Positions 33,852-40,777 of a stretch of 40,777 bases of DNA are shown here, one piece after another. The notes beneath the pieces were generated by a model, which saw only the letters and a program-made list of their open reading frames with translations, did not search any database and was not told where the DNA came from. Origin of the DNA: Methanothrix sp. (GTDB lineage Archaea; Halobacteriota; Methanosarcinia; Methanotrichales; Methanotrichaceae); NCBI GenBank assembly GCA_025361645.1, contig JANYKI010000107.1:1-40777 (forward strand). Reading direction: 5' to 3'. Position 1 is the first letter of the stretch. Every line of letters begins with the position of its first letter. A program made the translations under genes and the position numbers.

Positions 33852-34973
33852 TTATTGCTCCACAATGCTCTCCTCAATCTTCATGCCGAAATGGCGGGCC
33901 ATCTCTTCCAGATGCACCAGCACCTCGTTCCCGGCTTTCAGATCGGTCACCGGTCTGAGTATGCCGTCGGAGCCGACCAGCTTTATGGTCTCGGCATTTT
34001 GCAAGAGAGTGCTTATCCTCTGCCCATTGGCCTCCGCCTCGATGAGGATCATGGGCCTCTTCTCGATCTTGGCGCGGCCAACTATGGCCGTTCTGGCCAG
34101 GCCATCCTTGCTGACGATGGTAACCTCATCACCCGATTTTAGCTCGGAGAGGTAGCGCGTCTTCTCTCCCACTCGAATGTAAGCGTGCACCGCGCCGGCA
34201 TTCACCCGGAAGGGCCGAGCTGCCACGTAGGGGCTCTCTTCAGACTCACTGTGGACCAGGAAGAATCCTTTGGCCTGGGAACCGATGAGCATGCCCTCTC
34301 CAAAAGACATCATGCTGGCCGTGTCCACGCAGACCCGATCGCCCATGCCCACGGCTTTGACCGCAGTCACCGTGGCTGAAACCAGCTCTATCTGGCCTTT
34401 TTCCGACTGCTCGACCACGCCCATGACCCTCTTGATCTCAGAAGGATCATTGCTGTCCAGCAGCACTCCATCGGCCCCCTTTTCCAGTGTGGCCAATGCC
34501 AGGCGCGCCTCCTCCGCCGTCTTGACGCCGCTGATGATCATAACTGGCGCGCCCTGCAGTCCAGCAATCATGTTCTCCAGGGGAATGACCTTCCAGTCCG
34601 TGCCTATGACGAGAAGATAGTCTACAATCCGGCCCATCTCCACGGCGAACTCTTCGTACTTCTTGTTGGCAATGACCACCAAAGCTGCCTTTGTCCCGGA
34701 AACTGTTTTGGCGAGAGCCCCGTCCAGGGAGCTGCTCTGCTCTTTCGGCATAGCCACGGTTCCATCGCCTTCGCCGCCCTTGCCCACAACGAAAATATCC
34801 TCCGTCCCTCTTTCTGCACCAAAGCAGGCCACCTTGATCTTGCCCAGCTCCCTCACGCGTTCGATGTTCTCTCTGTCCACCAGCACGCAATCAAAGCCAG
34901 ACTCGAGAGCGGTGGTGACCATGGGCTTGATCTCCTGCCACGACCCTTCGGCCATGAGCCACTTCTCTTTCAT
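33852..34973 (-). CDS. aroB': Archaeal 3-dehydroquinate synthase II
   Basis: A 373-residue enzyme of the archaeal-specific route that makes 3-dehydroquinate from 2-amino-3,7-dideoxy-threo-hept-6-ulosonate (COG1465). The family pattern is evident: a start with ESGFDCVLVDRENIERVREL, VIPLENMIAGLQGAPVMIIS, LEKGADGVLLDSNDPSEIKR, GMGDRVCVDTASMMSFGEGM and RPFRVNAGAVHAYIRVGEKT. It is co-transcribed with aroD 4 bases downstream, forming two consecutive steps. The partner ADTH synthase is not in the window. Confidence 0.93.
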   Translation of the reverse strand: MKEKWLMAEGSWQEIKPMVTTALESGFDCVLVDRENIERVRELGKIKVACFGAERGTEDIFVVGKGGEGDGTVAMPKEQSSSLDGALAKTVSGTKAALVVIANKKYEEFAVEMGRIVDYLLVIGTDWKVIPLENMIAGLQGAPVMIISGVKTAEEARLALATLEKGADGVLLDSNDPSEIKRVMGVVEQSEKGQIELVSATVTAVKAVGMGDRVCVDTASMMSFGEGMLIGSQAKGFFLVHSESEESPYVAARPFRVNAGAVHAYIRVGEKTRYLSELKSGDEVTIVSKDGLARTAIVGRAKIEKRPMILIEAEANGQRISTLLQNAETIKLVGSDGILRPVTDLKAGNEVLVHLEEMARHFGMKIEESIVEQ

Positions 34974-35054
34974 GTGTTACACCATAACATACCATTACTA
35001 ATCTCTTTTGCCGGTTAAGCTAAAAAATTTATACCAGGAGAAAAGAATGAGTCT

Positions 35055-35762
35055 ATGGGTAATCGGTTGGTTTATAGCCCTTTAAGCTTGCTTTTTATGC
35101 TCATACTTGCATTCTTGCTCTTTGCCGTGGTGGGCTTTCTATTTCTGGACCTGGCCAGGACGGCCTTCACCAAGATCGGTTTTTCTTGGGGCCAGGCGCT
35201 CTTTGTCCTGCTCGCCTCCCTTTTAGGCAGCAGCATCAATATACCTCTGACCAATTTGCAGTGCAGCACTCCTCTGGTACGGGAGCGGCAGGTTCGGGCC
35301 TTTGGCATCGCTTACCGGGTGCCTGTGGTGGATATCGTGAGCTGCCATACCCTGCTGGCTGTCAACGTGGGCGGAGCGGTGATACCGGCACTCATCTCCA
35401 CGGCGCTGATCTACCGGTTCCCTGAATCTCTGAATTATGCCTTTGTCGCCATCGCAATCGTAGCCATTTTAACCAACCTTGTAGCCAGACCGGTGCAGGG
35501 TTTGGGAATTGTCACTCCTGCCCTTCTTCCACCCCTGGGTGCGGCAATAGCCGCGATCCTCCTGGTCTATGTAGGGGGAGCCCCGCATGATCTCATCTTT
35601 CTCATCGCCTATGTGAGTGGAACTTTGGGTACGCTCCTTGGCGCAGATATCCTGAACCTGAACAAGATTCGGGATCTTGGGGCGCCCGTAGCCAGCATAG
35701 GCGGAGCCGGAACCTTTGATGGTGTCTTTCTATCCGGCCTGATCGCGGTGCTCCTTGTATGA
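35055..35762 (+). CDS. DUF1614 family membrane protein
   Basis: A 235-residue protein with about seven hydrophobic segments and DUF1614 wording: LLASLLGSSINIPLTNLQC, VVDIVSCHTLLAVNVGGAVI, VARPVQGLGIVTPALLPPL, IAYVSGTLGTLLGADILNLN and IGGAGTFDGVFLSGLIAVLL. Polar residues inside the membrane segments (Asn, His, Asp) suggest transport or membrane enzyme activity. No function is established. AGGAG (35036-35040) lies 14 bases before ATG 35055 and 6 bases before ATG 35047 of a 12-codon frame that overlaps the start. It is divergent from aroB'. Confidence 0.85.
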   Translation: MGNRLVYSPLSLLFMLILAFLLFAVVGFLFLDLARTAFTKIGFSWGQALFVLLASLLGSSINIPLTNLQCSTPLVRERQVRAFGIAYRVPVVDIVSCHTLLAVNVGGAVIPALISTALIYRFPESLNYAFVAIAIVAILTNLVARPVQGLGIVTPALLPPLGAAIAAILLVYVGGAPHDLIFLIAYVSGTLGTLLGADILNLNKIRDLGAPVASIGGAGTFDGVFLSGLIAVLLV

Positions 35763-35830
35763 GCGAAAAGACAGGGGTGAAATGGAACGAATGGAAAAGA
35801 GCTTTAAGATAAACGCTAAGTGGCTTAAGC

Positions 35831-37090
35831 ATGAGCTTTAGGGGTTTCCTCGCGAATCTAAAGAAGGACGGACTGCTAAAAGAGGTGCATGAATCCGTAT
35901 CTCCCGTGCTCGAGGTTACGGATCGTGCCTGGGGAAAAGGCCCCATATTATTTGATAATGTGGATGGTCATAAGTGCTGCCTGAACATATTGGGAACGCG
36001 CCGTCTACTGGCCAGAGCCCTGGGGATTTCAGCTCAAGATATGGTCTCTCATTTGGCCGGCATCGGCTACGAGGGTCCCGTTCGCGAGGTGAACTCTTCG
36101 CCCTTTATGGAGTGCGTCTCCACGCCCGATCTATCCCGGTTGCCCATTCTCACTCATTTCAAGGGCGACGGCGGCCCTTACATCACCTCAGCAATAGTCG
36201 TAAGCCAGTTTGAGGGAAAACTCAATGCCTGCGTGCACCGGCTCATGGTCTTAGGCAAAGACCGGCTGGCGGTGCGTCTCGTTCCCGGAAGGCATACTCA
36301 TCAGTTCTATCAGGCCGCACAGGCCAAAGGAGAAGAAGTGCCTGTGGCCATTGCCATCGGCGTGGACCCGCTGCTGCTCATGGCCGCTTCCACGCGCGTT
36401 CCCCCGGAGAAGGAGTTTTCCTATGCTGCCGCTCTGCGGGGCTCTCCTGTAGAGCTGGTGCGTCTGGAGAACGGCGTTCTCGCTCCCCATGCCGAGATCG
36501 TGCTGGAGGGCTACATCACCGGCCAAAAGGCCAGCGAGGGGCCTTTCGTGGACATCACCGGCACCTCTGATCTTGTCCGGCAGGAGCCCGTTATCCGGCT
36601 CACCAGGATGATGACCTGCGAAGATCCCATCTACCACGGGCTCTTGCCAGGGGGAGGCGAGCACAAGATGCTCATGGGCGTGCCCTACGAGCCGCTGATT
36701 TACAAAGCAGCTTCAAAGGTTGCAAAGGTCAAGAACGTCATCCTGACGGATGGCGGATGCAATTACTTCCACGCCGTGGTGCAGATCGAGAAGGAGACGG
36801 AAGAGGATGCGAGAAGGGTCATCGAGGCGGCCTTCCAGGCGCACGGCTCGCTTAAGCACGTCCTGGTGGTCGATACGGACATAGACATCTACGACCCGTG
36901 CGACCTGGAGTTTGCCATTGCCACGCGCATGCGAGCCGATGAGGATCTCGTCATCCACCCCAATGTGCGGGGCAGCACCCTTGATCCCAGGAGCGTGAAT
37001 GGGATCACGACCAAGGTGGGAGTAGACGCCACAGCCCGACTGGACAAGCTATGGAAGTTTCAGAGGGTCACACCCCCGGGGCAGGGCTAA
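35831..37090 (+). CDS. UbiD-family decarboxylase (possible anhydromevalonate phosphate decarboxylase)
   Basis: A 419-residue UbiD-type enzyme, expected to use prenylated FMN. Motifs seen are MSFRGFLANLKKDGLLKEV at the start, PILFDNVDGHKC, DGGPYITSAIVVS, EVPVAIAIGVDPLLLMAAST, EIVLEGYI..ASEGPFVDITG with the conserved acidic residues, and THQ.., PLIYKAASKV. In archaea a UbiD homologue decarboxylates trans-anhydromevalonate 5-phosphate in the modified mevalonate pathway, and that is the most likely role in a methanogen. Menaquinone-type or aromatic substrates are alternatives. There is no ribosome-binding site; a TTTAAGAT about 26 bases upstream (35803-35810) suggests a leaderless mRNA. Confidence 0.85.
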   Translation: MSFRGFLANLKKDGLLKEVHESVSPVLEVTDRAWGKGPILFDNVDGHKCCLNILGTRRLLARALGISAQDMVSHLAGIGYEGPVREVNSSPFMECVSTPDLSRLPILTHFKGDGGPYITSAIVVSQFEGKLNACVHRLMVLGKDRLAVRLVPGRHTHQFYQAAQAKGEEVPVAIAIGVDPLLLMAASTRVPPEKEFSYAAALRGSPVELVRLENGVLAPHAEIVLEGYITGQKASEGPFVDITGTSDLVRQEPVIRLTRMMTCEDPIYHGLLPGGGEHKMLMGVPYEPLIYKAASKVAKVKNVILTDGGCNYFHAVVQIEKETEEDARRVIEAAFQAHGSLKHVLVVDTDIDIYDPCDLEFAIATRMRADEDLVIHPNVRGSTLDPRSVNGITTKVGVDATARLDKLWKFQRVTPPGQG

Positions 37091-37109
37091 AGCCCCTTTG
37101 CTTTTCAGT

Positions 37110-37205
37110 TCAAATCTCCAGGTAGAGGCGTATACTAAAGACGACGCCCACCGCCAGGATTACTGAAAGCATAAGGGCCAGGATCTGTAACATAATCTCG
37201 CTCAT
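37110..37205 (-). CDS. 31-residue membrane peptide coupled to ftsZ
   Basis: The frame from ATG 37205-37203 to TGA 37112-37110 encodes 31 residues: MSEIML, a hydrophobic core LQILALMLSVILAVGVVF, then the charged end SIRLYLEI. It looks like a single-pass membrane peptide. Its ATG overlaps the ftsZ stop (ATGA), the usual sign of translational coupling. A hydrophobic peptide with a clean start and stop in exactly that position is unlikely by chance, but conservation could not be tested. It could be a regulator or membrane tether of the division ring. Confidence 0.5.
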   Translation of the reverse strand: MSEIMLQILALMLSVILAVGVVFSIRLYLEI

Positions 37206-38239
37206 TTTATCACATCTATCTGTTTTTCTCTTTGCGGCCGAAATCGCCGGGACTGGGATGGCGCCAGAACCTGGGCCGATTTCACGCCCGTAATTATGGC
37301 CATCAGTCTCACCTTTCCGGTAAATTCGGGACGAATTCTTGCTCCCCAGATGACGTTGGCCTTGGGGTCCAGTTCTTGAGTAAGCGCCCCGGCTATGGCG
37401 GCTGCCTCTTTCATGGTCATATCCGGCCCGCCGGTCATGTGCAGAAGGCAGGCCCCAGCACCGCGATAGTCTACGTCGAGCAGGGGATTTTTCAAAGCTG
37501 CGCGCACTATCTTCTCCGGGCTGCTTTTTATCTTACTTTCGCCCACAAACATGAAGGATGCCCCACCGGCGCCCATAACGGTGCAAACGTCGGCAAAGTC
37601 CAGATTGATGAGGGAGGGACTTGTCAGGGTCTCGCAGATGCCCTGCACGATCTCGGCGATGATCTGATCGACAAACGAAAAGGCGTGCAAAAAGGGCAGA
37701 TGGGGCGCGCATTCTAAAAGGCGGTTGTTATCCATGACGATTGAGGTATCGGCGTAGCCAGACAGCGCCTCCAACCCCTCCTCGGCCACAAAGATGCGTG
37801 CCCTCTCCAGGTGAAAGGGCGTGGTCACCATGGCCACCACAATTGCGCCCCGCTCTTTGGCCAGGCGGGCCACGACCGGGGCCGATCCCGTGCCCGTGCC
37901 GCCGCCCAAGCCCGCGATCACGAAAACCAGGTCGGCTCCCCGCAGCATGCTCTCCAGCTCGGCTGCGGCCAGTTCGGCGGCCTTTCGGCCCACCTTGGGA
38001 TCGCCGCCCGCGCCCATGCCCCTGGTGAGCTTTTGCCCAATCAGGATCTTCTCATCCGCCTGGGCCGTTTTCAGTTGCTGGTTGTCTGTGTTGATGGCTA
38101 TGGTCTTTGCCCCGGTTAGATTCATCCTGGCCAGCCGGCTCACGGTGTTATTGCCTGCACCCCCGCAGCCGACGACCAGGATCTTGGGCATGCCAAAACC
38201 GTCTTCGTATTCTTTAGACTCACGTAGATCTGACTGCAA
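37202..38239 (-). CDS. ftsZ: Cell-division GTPase FtsZ
   Basis: A 345-residue tubulin-family GTPase that forms the division ring. Motifs are KILVVGCGGAGNNTVSRL (19-36), INTDNQQLKT, GMGAGGDPKVGRKAA, the tubulin signature GLGGGTGTGSAP (110-121), and ARIRPEFTGKVRLMAIITG at the end of the core. The start appears to be TTG 38239, 10 bases after GAGGGGG; a plausible ATG at residue 17 (MPKILVVG) is the alternative. The C-terminal tail is short (RRFRPQREKQIDVIK). Archaea usually have FtsZ1 and FtsZ2, and I cannot say which this is. It is followed by the coupled 31-residue peptide. Confidence 0.92.
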   Translation of the reverse strand: MQSDLRESKEYEDGFGMPKILVVGCGGAGNNTVSRLARMNLTGAKTIAINTDNQQLKTAQADEKILIGQKLTRGMGAGGDPKVGRKAAELAAAELESMLRGADLVFVIAGLGGGTGTGSAPVVARLAKERGAIVVAMVTTPFHLERARIFVAEEGLEALSGYADTSIVMDNNRLLECAPHLPFLHAFSFVDQIIAEIVQGICETLTSPSLINLDFADVCTVMGAGGASFMFVGESKIKSSPEKIVRAALKNPLLDVDYRGAGACLLHMTGGPDMTMKEAAAIAGALTQELDPKANVIWGARIRPEFTGKVRLMAIITGVKSAQVLAPSQSRRFRPQREKQIDVIK

Positions 38240-38432
38240 TTGCCTTTTTCCCCCTCATTGCTTAGCATAACTAAATAGCGATATATGTTAATAATTATTG
38301 CGGATAAGTGCTTGAACGCTTTAAAGTCGTTTGTAGACAATTGAGACAACGACCCATCTACGCCCCTCAGCACTCCAATTGCTTCTCCAATCCCTAGGTT
38401 TAAATCTTTTGAAGATTCAATATATACCTGAC

Positions 38433-38687
38433 ATGTTCTGTGAATATATTCATGCGGCGCTGTCCAAAGCAACTTATGAGATCATTGAAGACGAAGAACC
38501 ATTTTACGGAGAGATTTCAGAACTGCGAGGTGTCTGGGCAATCGGAAAAAACCTGGAAGAATGCCGTGAAAATTTAAAAGGCGTTGTCGAAGGCTGGATC
38601 GCTTTGAGGTTGAGGTTGGGGCTGGCAATCCCTCCTGTCGGCGGGCATACCATAGAAACACCCAGCAGGGTTGAAGCAGTTGTCTAG
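38433..38687 (+). CDS. HicB-like protein (orphan antitoxin-type)
   Basis: From ATG 38433 the protein has 84 residues in the HicB partial RNase-H fold pattern: EYIHAALSKATYEIIEDEEP, FYGEISELRGVWAIGKNLEE, CRENLKGVVEGWIALRLRLG and a PPVGGHTI tail. HicB antitoxins normally neutralise an adjacent HicA mRNase, but no HicA is next to it and no DNA-binding tail is present. The upstream extension to 38379 is unlikely. A small inverted repeat AATCTTTTGAAGATT (38403-38417) lies just before the gene. UPF0146 follows after 8 bases. Confidence 0.8.
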   Translation: MFCEYIHAALSKATYEIIEDEEPFYGEISELRGVWAIGKNLEECRENLKGVVEGWIALRLRLGLAIPPVGGHTIETPSRVEAVV

Positions 38688-38695
38688 GATTACAA

Positions 38696-39106
38696 ATGTC
38701 ATTACTACGGGGCGCAGATGATCTGACAGAGTTCATCGCCGAGAACTACATCGGTCGCGTGGTCGAGGTGGGGGTGGGCTACTTTGCCGATGTGGCCCTG
38801 GGCCTGCAAGCGCGGGGCCTGGATGTGGTGCTCACCGATAAAGAGGAGCGGCTCTTGGGCAGCCTGCGGGTGGAAAAAGACGACATATTCTCGCCCCGGT
38901 TGGAGCTGTACCGGGGGGCAAGCCTGCTCTACTCCATCCGCCCGCCTCTGGAGCTGCAACTGGCCATGGGCCTGCTGGCCTTGAAATTGGGTGCGGATGT
39001 CCTGGTCCGGCCGCTGATGGACGAGGTGGCAGAGCTGCCGGGCTTCACCCGGCGGCTGGTCAATCGCGGGGAAGCGAGGTTCTATCTGTTTTCGGCGAAG
39101 GCATAG
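38696..39106 (+). CDS. UPF0146 family archaeal protein
   Basis: A 136-residue protein of the archaeal UPF0146 family, which resembles a truncated Rossmann methyltransferase. FIAENYIGRVVEVGVGYFAD carries the glycine-rich loop, GLDVVLTDKEE follows as second strand, and ELYRGASLLYSIRPPLELQL and LKLGADVLVRPLMDE come next. Catalytic function is unknown. It starts 8 bases after the HicB-like gene, so both are probably in one operon. Confidence 0.85.
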   Translation: MSLLRGADDLTEFIAENYIGRVVEVGVGYFADVALGLQARGLDVVLTDKEERLLGSLRVEKDDIFSPRLELYRGASLLYSIRPPLELQLAMGLLALKLGADVLVRPLMDEVAELPGFTRRLVNRGEARFYLFSAKA

Positions 39107-39107
39107 C

Positions 39108-39362
39108 GTGGGCGAGCCTTTTGGGGGCATCCCTCTTGAACTACTTTCCGTGACCTGCTGCCCTCGCCCGCCCTGTCCGGGCTGCGCATGCACGAGAGGC
39201 CACGTGGGCCAAAGGCCGTCCTGCTGCAAAGCTTCAGAAGAGCTAGGAGCGGTTGAGGCACGCATACCTGGGCAGAAAAAAAAGGCAACAAGAGATACGA
39301 TGCAGAAAAACCCGATTAGAGAACCCAAAGAATGTATGGGAGAGCCTTTAAGATGTATCTAA
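39108..39362 (+). CDS. Doubtful Cys-rich reading frame
   Basis: GTG 39108 opens an 84-codon frame two bases after the UPF0146 stop. It contains LLSVTCCPRPPCPGCACTRG and a further Cys pair, then a charged, low-complexity tail. The Cys cluster is suggestive of metal binding, but start and ribosome-binding site are weak and GC-rich DNA opens such frames easily. Confidence 0.22.
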   Translation: MGEPFGGIPLELLSVTCCPRPPCPGCACTRGHVGQRPSCCKASEELGAVEARIPGQKKKATRDTMQKNPIREPKECMGEPLRCI

Positions 39363-39751
39363 CCGGTACGATTTGATGCTTCTCGGAGGCTCCTATAAAT
39401 TGATAGTATTTTAAATTTAATTAAATCTGCAGAGTGCCATTAATGATGAAGGATATGATCCATAGAATAACCCTCTGCAAGGAATTCTCGCGAAATAGCC
39501 GCATGCTCTCCCAGCCGGATAGAAGACCGCCATCCATCCACCCTTGGCCGGCAGCTCGATAGAGTGCACAGAAGGCTGCTAGGGGAATGGGAGTGTATCG
39601 AAAGATAGATATCTAATATGTGCAAAAAGATATGATTCAAGACCTGAACCTCGCTTCCCCAATTGCAGTGTACTCGGGCTTTTTAGTTCAAAAAGCGGCA
39701 TTTTTTGGGGGCCTGACAAGTCCATAGATTTACGCAAAGAGGTGTTAAGAC
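39363..39751. other. Intergenic region without a supported gene
   Basis: About 390 bases before the secreted protein gene. A TATA-like CCTATAAATT stands near 39393, then AT-rich sequence, a GC-richer part around 39500-39590 and again AT-rich sequence. I see no tRNA, hairpin terminator or coherent frame. The TATA-like box could start a small RNA or the transcript of 39752. Confidence 0.35.
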
Positions 39752-40252
39752 ATGAAAAAAGCAAACGCGTTTCTGGTCGTTATTGTATTGCTTATCGTTG
39801 CAATAAGTATGGTTAATGCAGCTCAACCAGTTATCCGTCCTGGTAAATCGATTGAATCAATGCAAAACCCACAGCTAAATGCACCCACTATCAACATCAT
39901 TTTAATAAAAATAGCACCAGCTTCACCTGGCAACAGCGAGCCAGTAAATGTCGGTGTCAAGGTTATATCCGGTGCGACTCACCAGGATATTTGTGGATTG
40001 GATGCATCCAATTTTAATTTGGACACGCTTACAGTACCGCCTGGCGGTCCGGCTATCGTTATAAAAAATGTCTTCCCCACATCTTCAGTCGCTATAAACC
40101 AACCAGTAAGCTGTGACTATTGGCTCTACCTAGTCCCAACCTCGTACCAGGGTAACCAATATACCTGGTTAACAGGAACGTATACGCTTAAATTATATTA
40201 TGTAGCTAATGGGCAACAACTCGCTAATAGAACGTTTAGCTTTAGAGTTTAA
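39752..40252 (+). CDS. Small secreted protein of unknown function
   Basis: A 166-residue exported protein. GAGGTG lies 8 bases before the ATG, and the signal peptide is clear (KKANAFLVVIVLLIVAISM to VNAA). The mature part is sheet-like: INIILIKIAPASPGNSEPVN, two cysteines (ICGL and SCDY) that may pair, and a C-terminal LTGTYTLKLYYVANGQQLAN, which looks like an Ig-type beta-sandwich. No repeat or anchor is seen. AT-rich relative to tbp. Confidence 0.75.
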   Translation: MKKANAFLVVIVLLIVAISMVNAAQPVIRPGKSIESMQNPQLNAPTINIILIKIAPASPGNSEPVNVGVKVISGATHQDICGLDASNFNLDTLTVPPGGPAIVIKNVFPTSSVAINQPVSCDYWLYLVPTSYQGNQYTWLTGTYTLKLYYVANGQQLANRTFSFRV

Positions 40253-40307
40253 AATGTGCCGATCCCAAGTATTACGTGATGAGGGACAAAAATTGGTAGG
40301 GTTAGCT

Positions 40308-40330
40308 GAGCCGGCACAGCGTGCGGGCTC
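40308..40330. promoter_or_regulatory. Strong hairpin upstream of tbp
   Basis: GAGCCGGCAC pairs with GTGCGGGCTC around AGC with a single G-G mismatch. It lies 56 bases past the 39752 gene and about 50 bases before the tbp TATA box. No T run follows, so it may be a terminator of archaeal type or an operator. Confidence 0.4.
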
Positions 40331-40380
40331 AAGCCGTAATCTTGGTCTTGGCGATGTACTACCATCGTCCCAACGCCGGA

Positions 40381-40390
40381 CTTTATAAAG
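40381..40390 (+). promoter_or_regulatory. Palindromic TATA box of tbp
   Basis: CTTTATAAAG is a perfect 10-base palindrome containing the ideal archaeal TATA core TTTATAAA. Its centre is 28 bases before the ATG at 40414, so the mRNA should be leaderless or nearly so. The gene encodes the factor that binds this box. Confidence 0.7.
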
Positions 40391-40413
40391 AGTGATTTGG
40401 AATACACTTGCTT

Positions 40414-40777
40414 ATGGAGTCCACAATAAACATCGAGAACGTGGTGGCATCCACCAAGCTGGCAGAAGCGTTCGACCTGCACAAGATCGACGCCGAGCTG
40501 GAGGGGGCCGAGTACAACAAGAAGAAGTTCCCCGGTCTTGTCTACAGAGTCAAGGTCCCTAAAGCTGCATTTCTCATATTCACTTCCGGCAAGGTAGTAT
40601 GCACCGGATCCAAGAACGTCGAGGATGTTAGCACGGCTATCATCAATCTGGCCAAAATGCTCAAGTCCATCGGCTTCGAGAATATCAATATGGAGCCCGA
40701 GATCCACATTCAGAATGTTGTGGCTTCTGCCGACCTGAAGACCCGTTTGAACATGAACGCCGTCGCCCTGGGCCTGG
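40414..40777 (+). CDS. tbp: TATA-binding protein, 3' end cut by the window edge
   Basis: The first 121 codons of TBP are present: [39 protein letters not shown] and [20 protein letters not shown] in the first direct repeat, then [20 protein letters not shown] opening the second repeat. TBP bends promoter TATA boxes and recruits TFB and RNA polymerase. The start is ATG 40414 without a ribosome-binding site, fitting a leaderless message. Confidence 0.97.
   Translation, partial: MESTINIENVVASTKLAEAFDLHKIDAELEGAEYNKKKFPGLVYRVKVPKAAFLIFTSGKVVCTGSKNVEDVSTAIINLAKMLKSIGFENINMEPEIHIQNVVASADLKTRLNMNAVALGL

Noticed and set aside
37741-38270. Several long plus-strand frames opposite ftsZ
   Set aside because: GC-rich antisense shadows of a certain gene.
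38705-39328. 207-codon minus-strand frame opposite UPF0146
   Set aside because: UPF0146 on the plus strand is convincing; the antisense product is low-complexity and Gln/Pro-rich.

Overview
The window is a piece of an archaeal chromosome. The strongest evidence is a TATA-binding protein at the right edge, ribosomal protein S17e, archaeal-type 3-dehydroquinate synthase II, UPF0216 and UPF0146 proteins, a fused ADP-forming acyl-CoA synthetase, FtsZ, and TATA boxes about 25 bases before start codons. Long secreted proteins with DUF11 and PKD-like modules, DUF1614 and the overall gene style point to a methanogen of the Methanosarcinales/Methanotrichales, most likely a Methanothrix (Methanosaeta) relative. 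The genus is inferred. I found no tRNA, rRNA or CRISPR array.

Layout. 1-5507 is an accessory, defence-flavoured island: a membrane protein running off the left edge, two decayed scraps of a type I restriction specificity subunit (hsdS) on either side of an HD phosphohydrolase gene, an AT-rich orphan, and a two-gene module of an SMC/OLD-like ATPase plus a DUF4276 (TOPRIM-like) protein. 5582-9831 is mostly core: UPF0216, a helical-repeat protein, thiD, then the overlapping series rps17e-dapA-dapB-orphan, closed by a 112-base inverted repeat. 10000-20938 is a cell-surface region: a secreted NodB-like protein and three secreted modular proteins, one with nine DUF11 repeats.

21043-27197 (minus strand) holds two export operons. 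The first is an ArsR-like regulator, a Cys/His-rich protein with an apparent frameshift, and an ABC-2 ATPase and permease. The second is FtsX permease, LolD-like ATPase, a secreted thioredoxin-like protein and another FtsX permease. A membrane-anchored winged-helix protein is divergent from the second operon. 28451-30517 is the acyl-CoA synthetase. 30733-32154 is an insertion hotspot with an IS200/IS605-type element, whose TnpB has lost the RuvC-II region, and a stump of an IS630-type transposase.

The right part is mostly core metabolism and cell division: shikimate genes aroB'-aroD, DUF1614, a UbiD-family decarboxylase (possibly of the archaeal mevalonate route), FtsZ coupled to a 31-residue membrane peptide, an orphan HicB-like protein with UPF0146, a small secreted protein, and tbp with a palindromic TATA box.

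The best candidates for unusual biology are the ATPase/DUF4276 module in the dying restriction island, the nuclease-crippled TnpB element, the 31-residue FtsZ-coupled peptide, and the two export operons with their own regulators.
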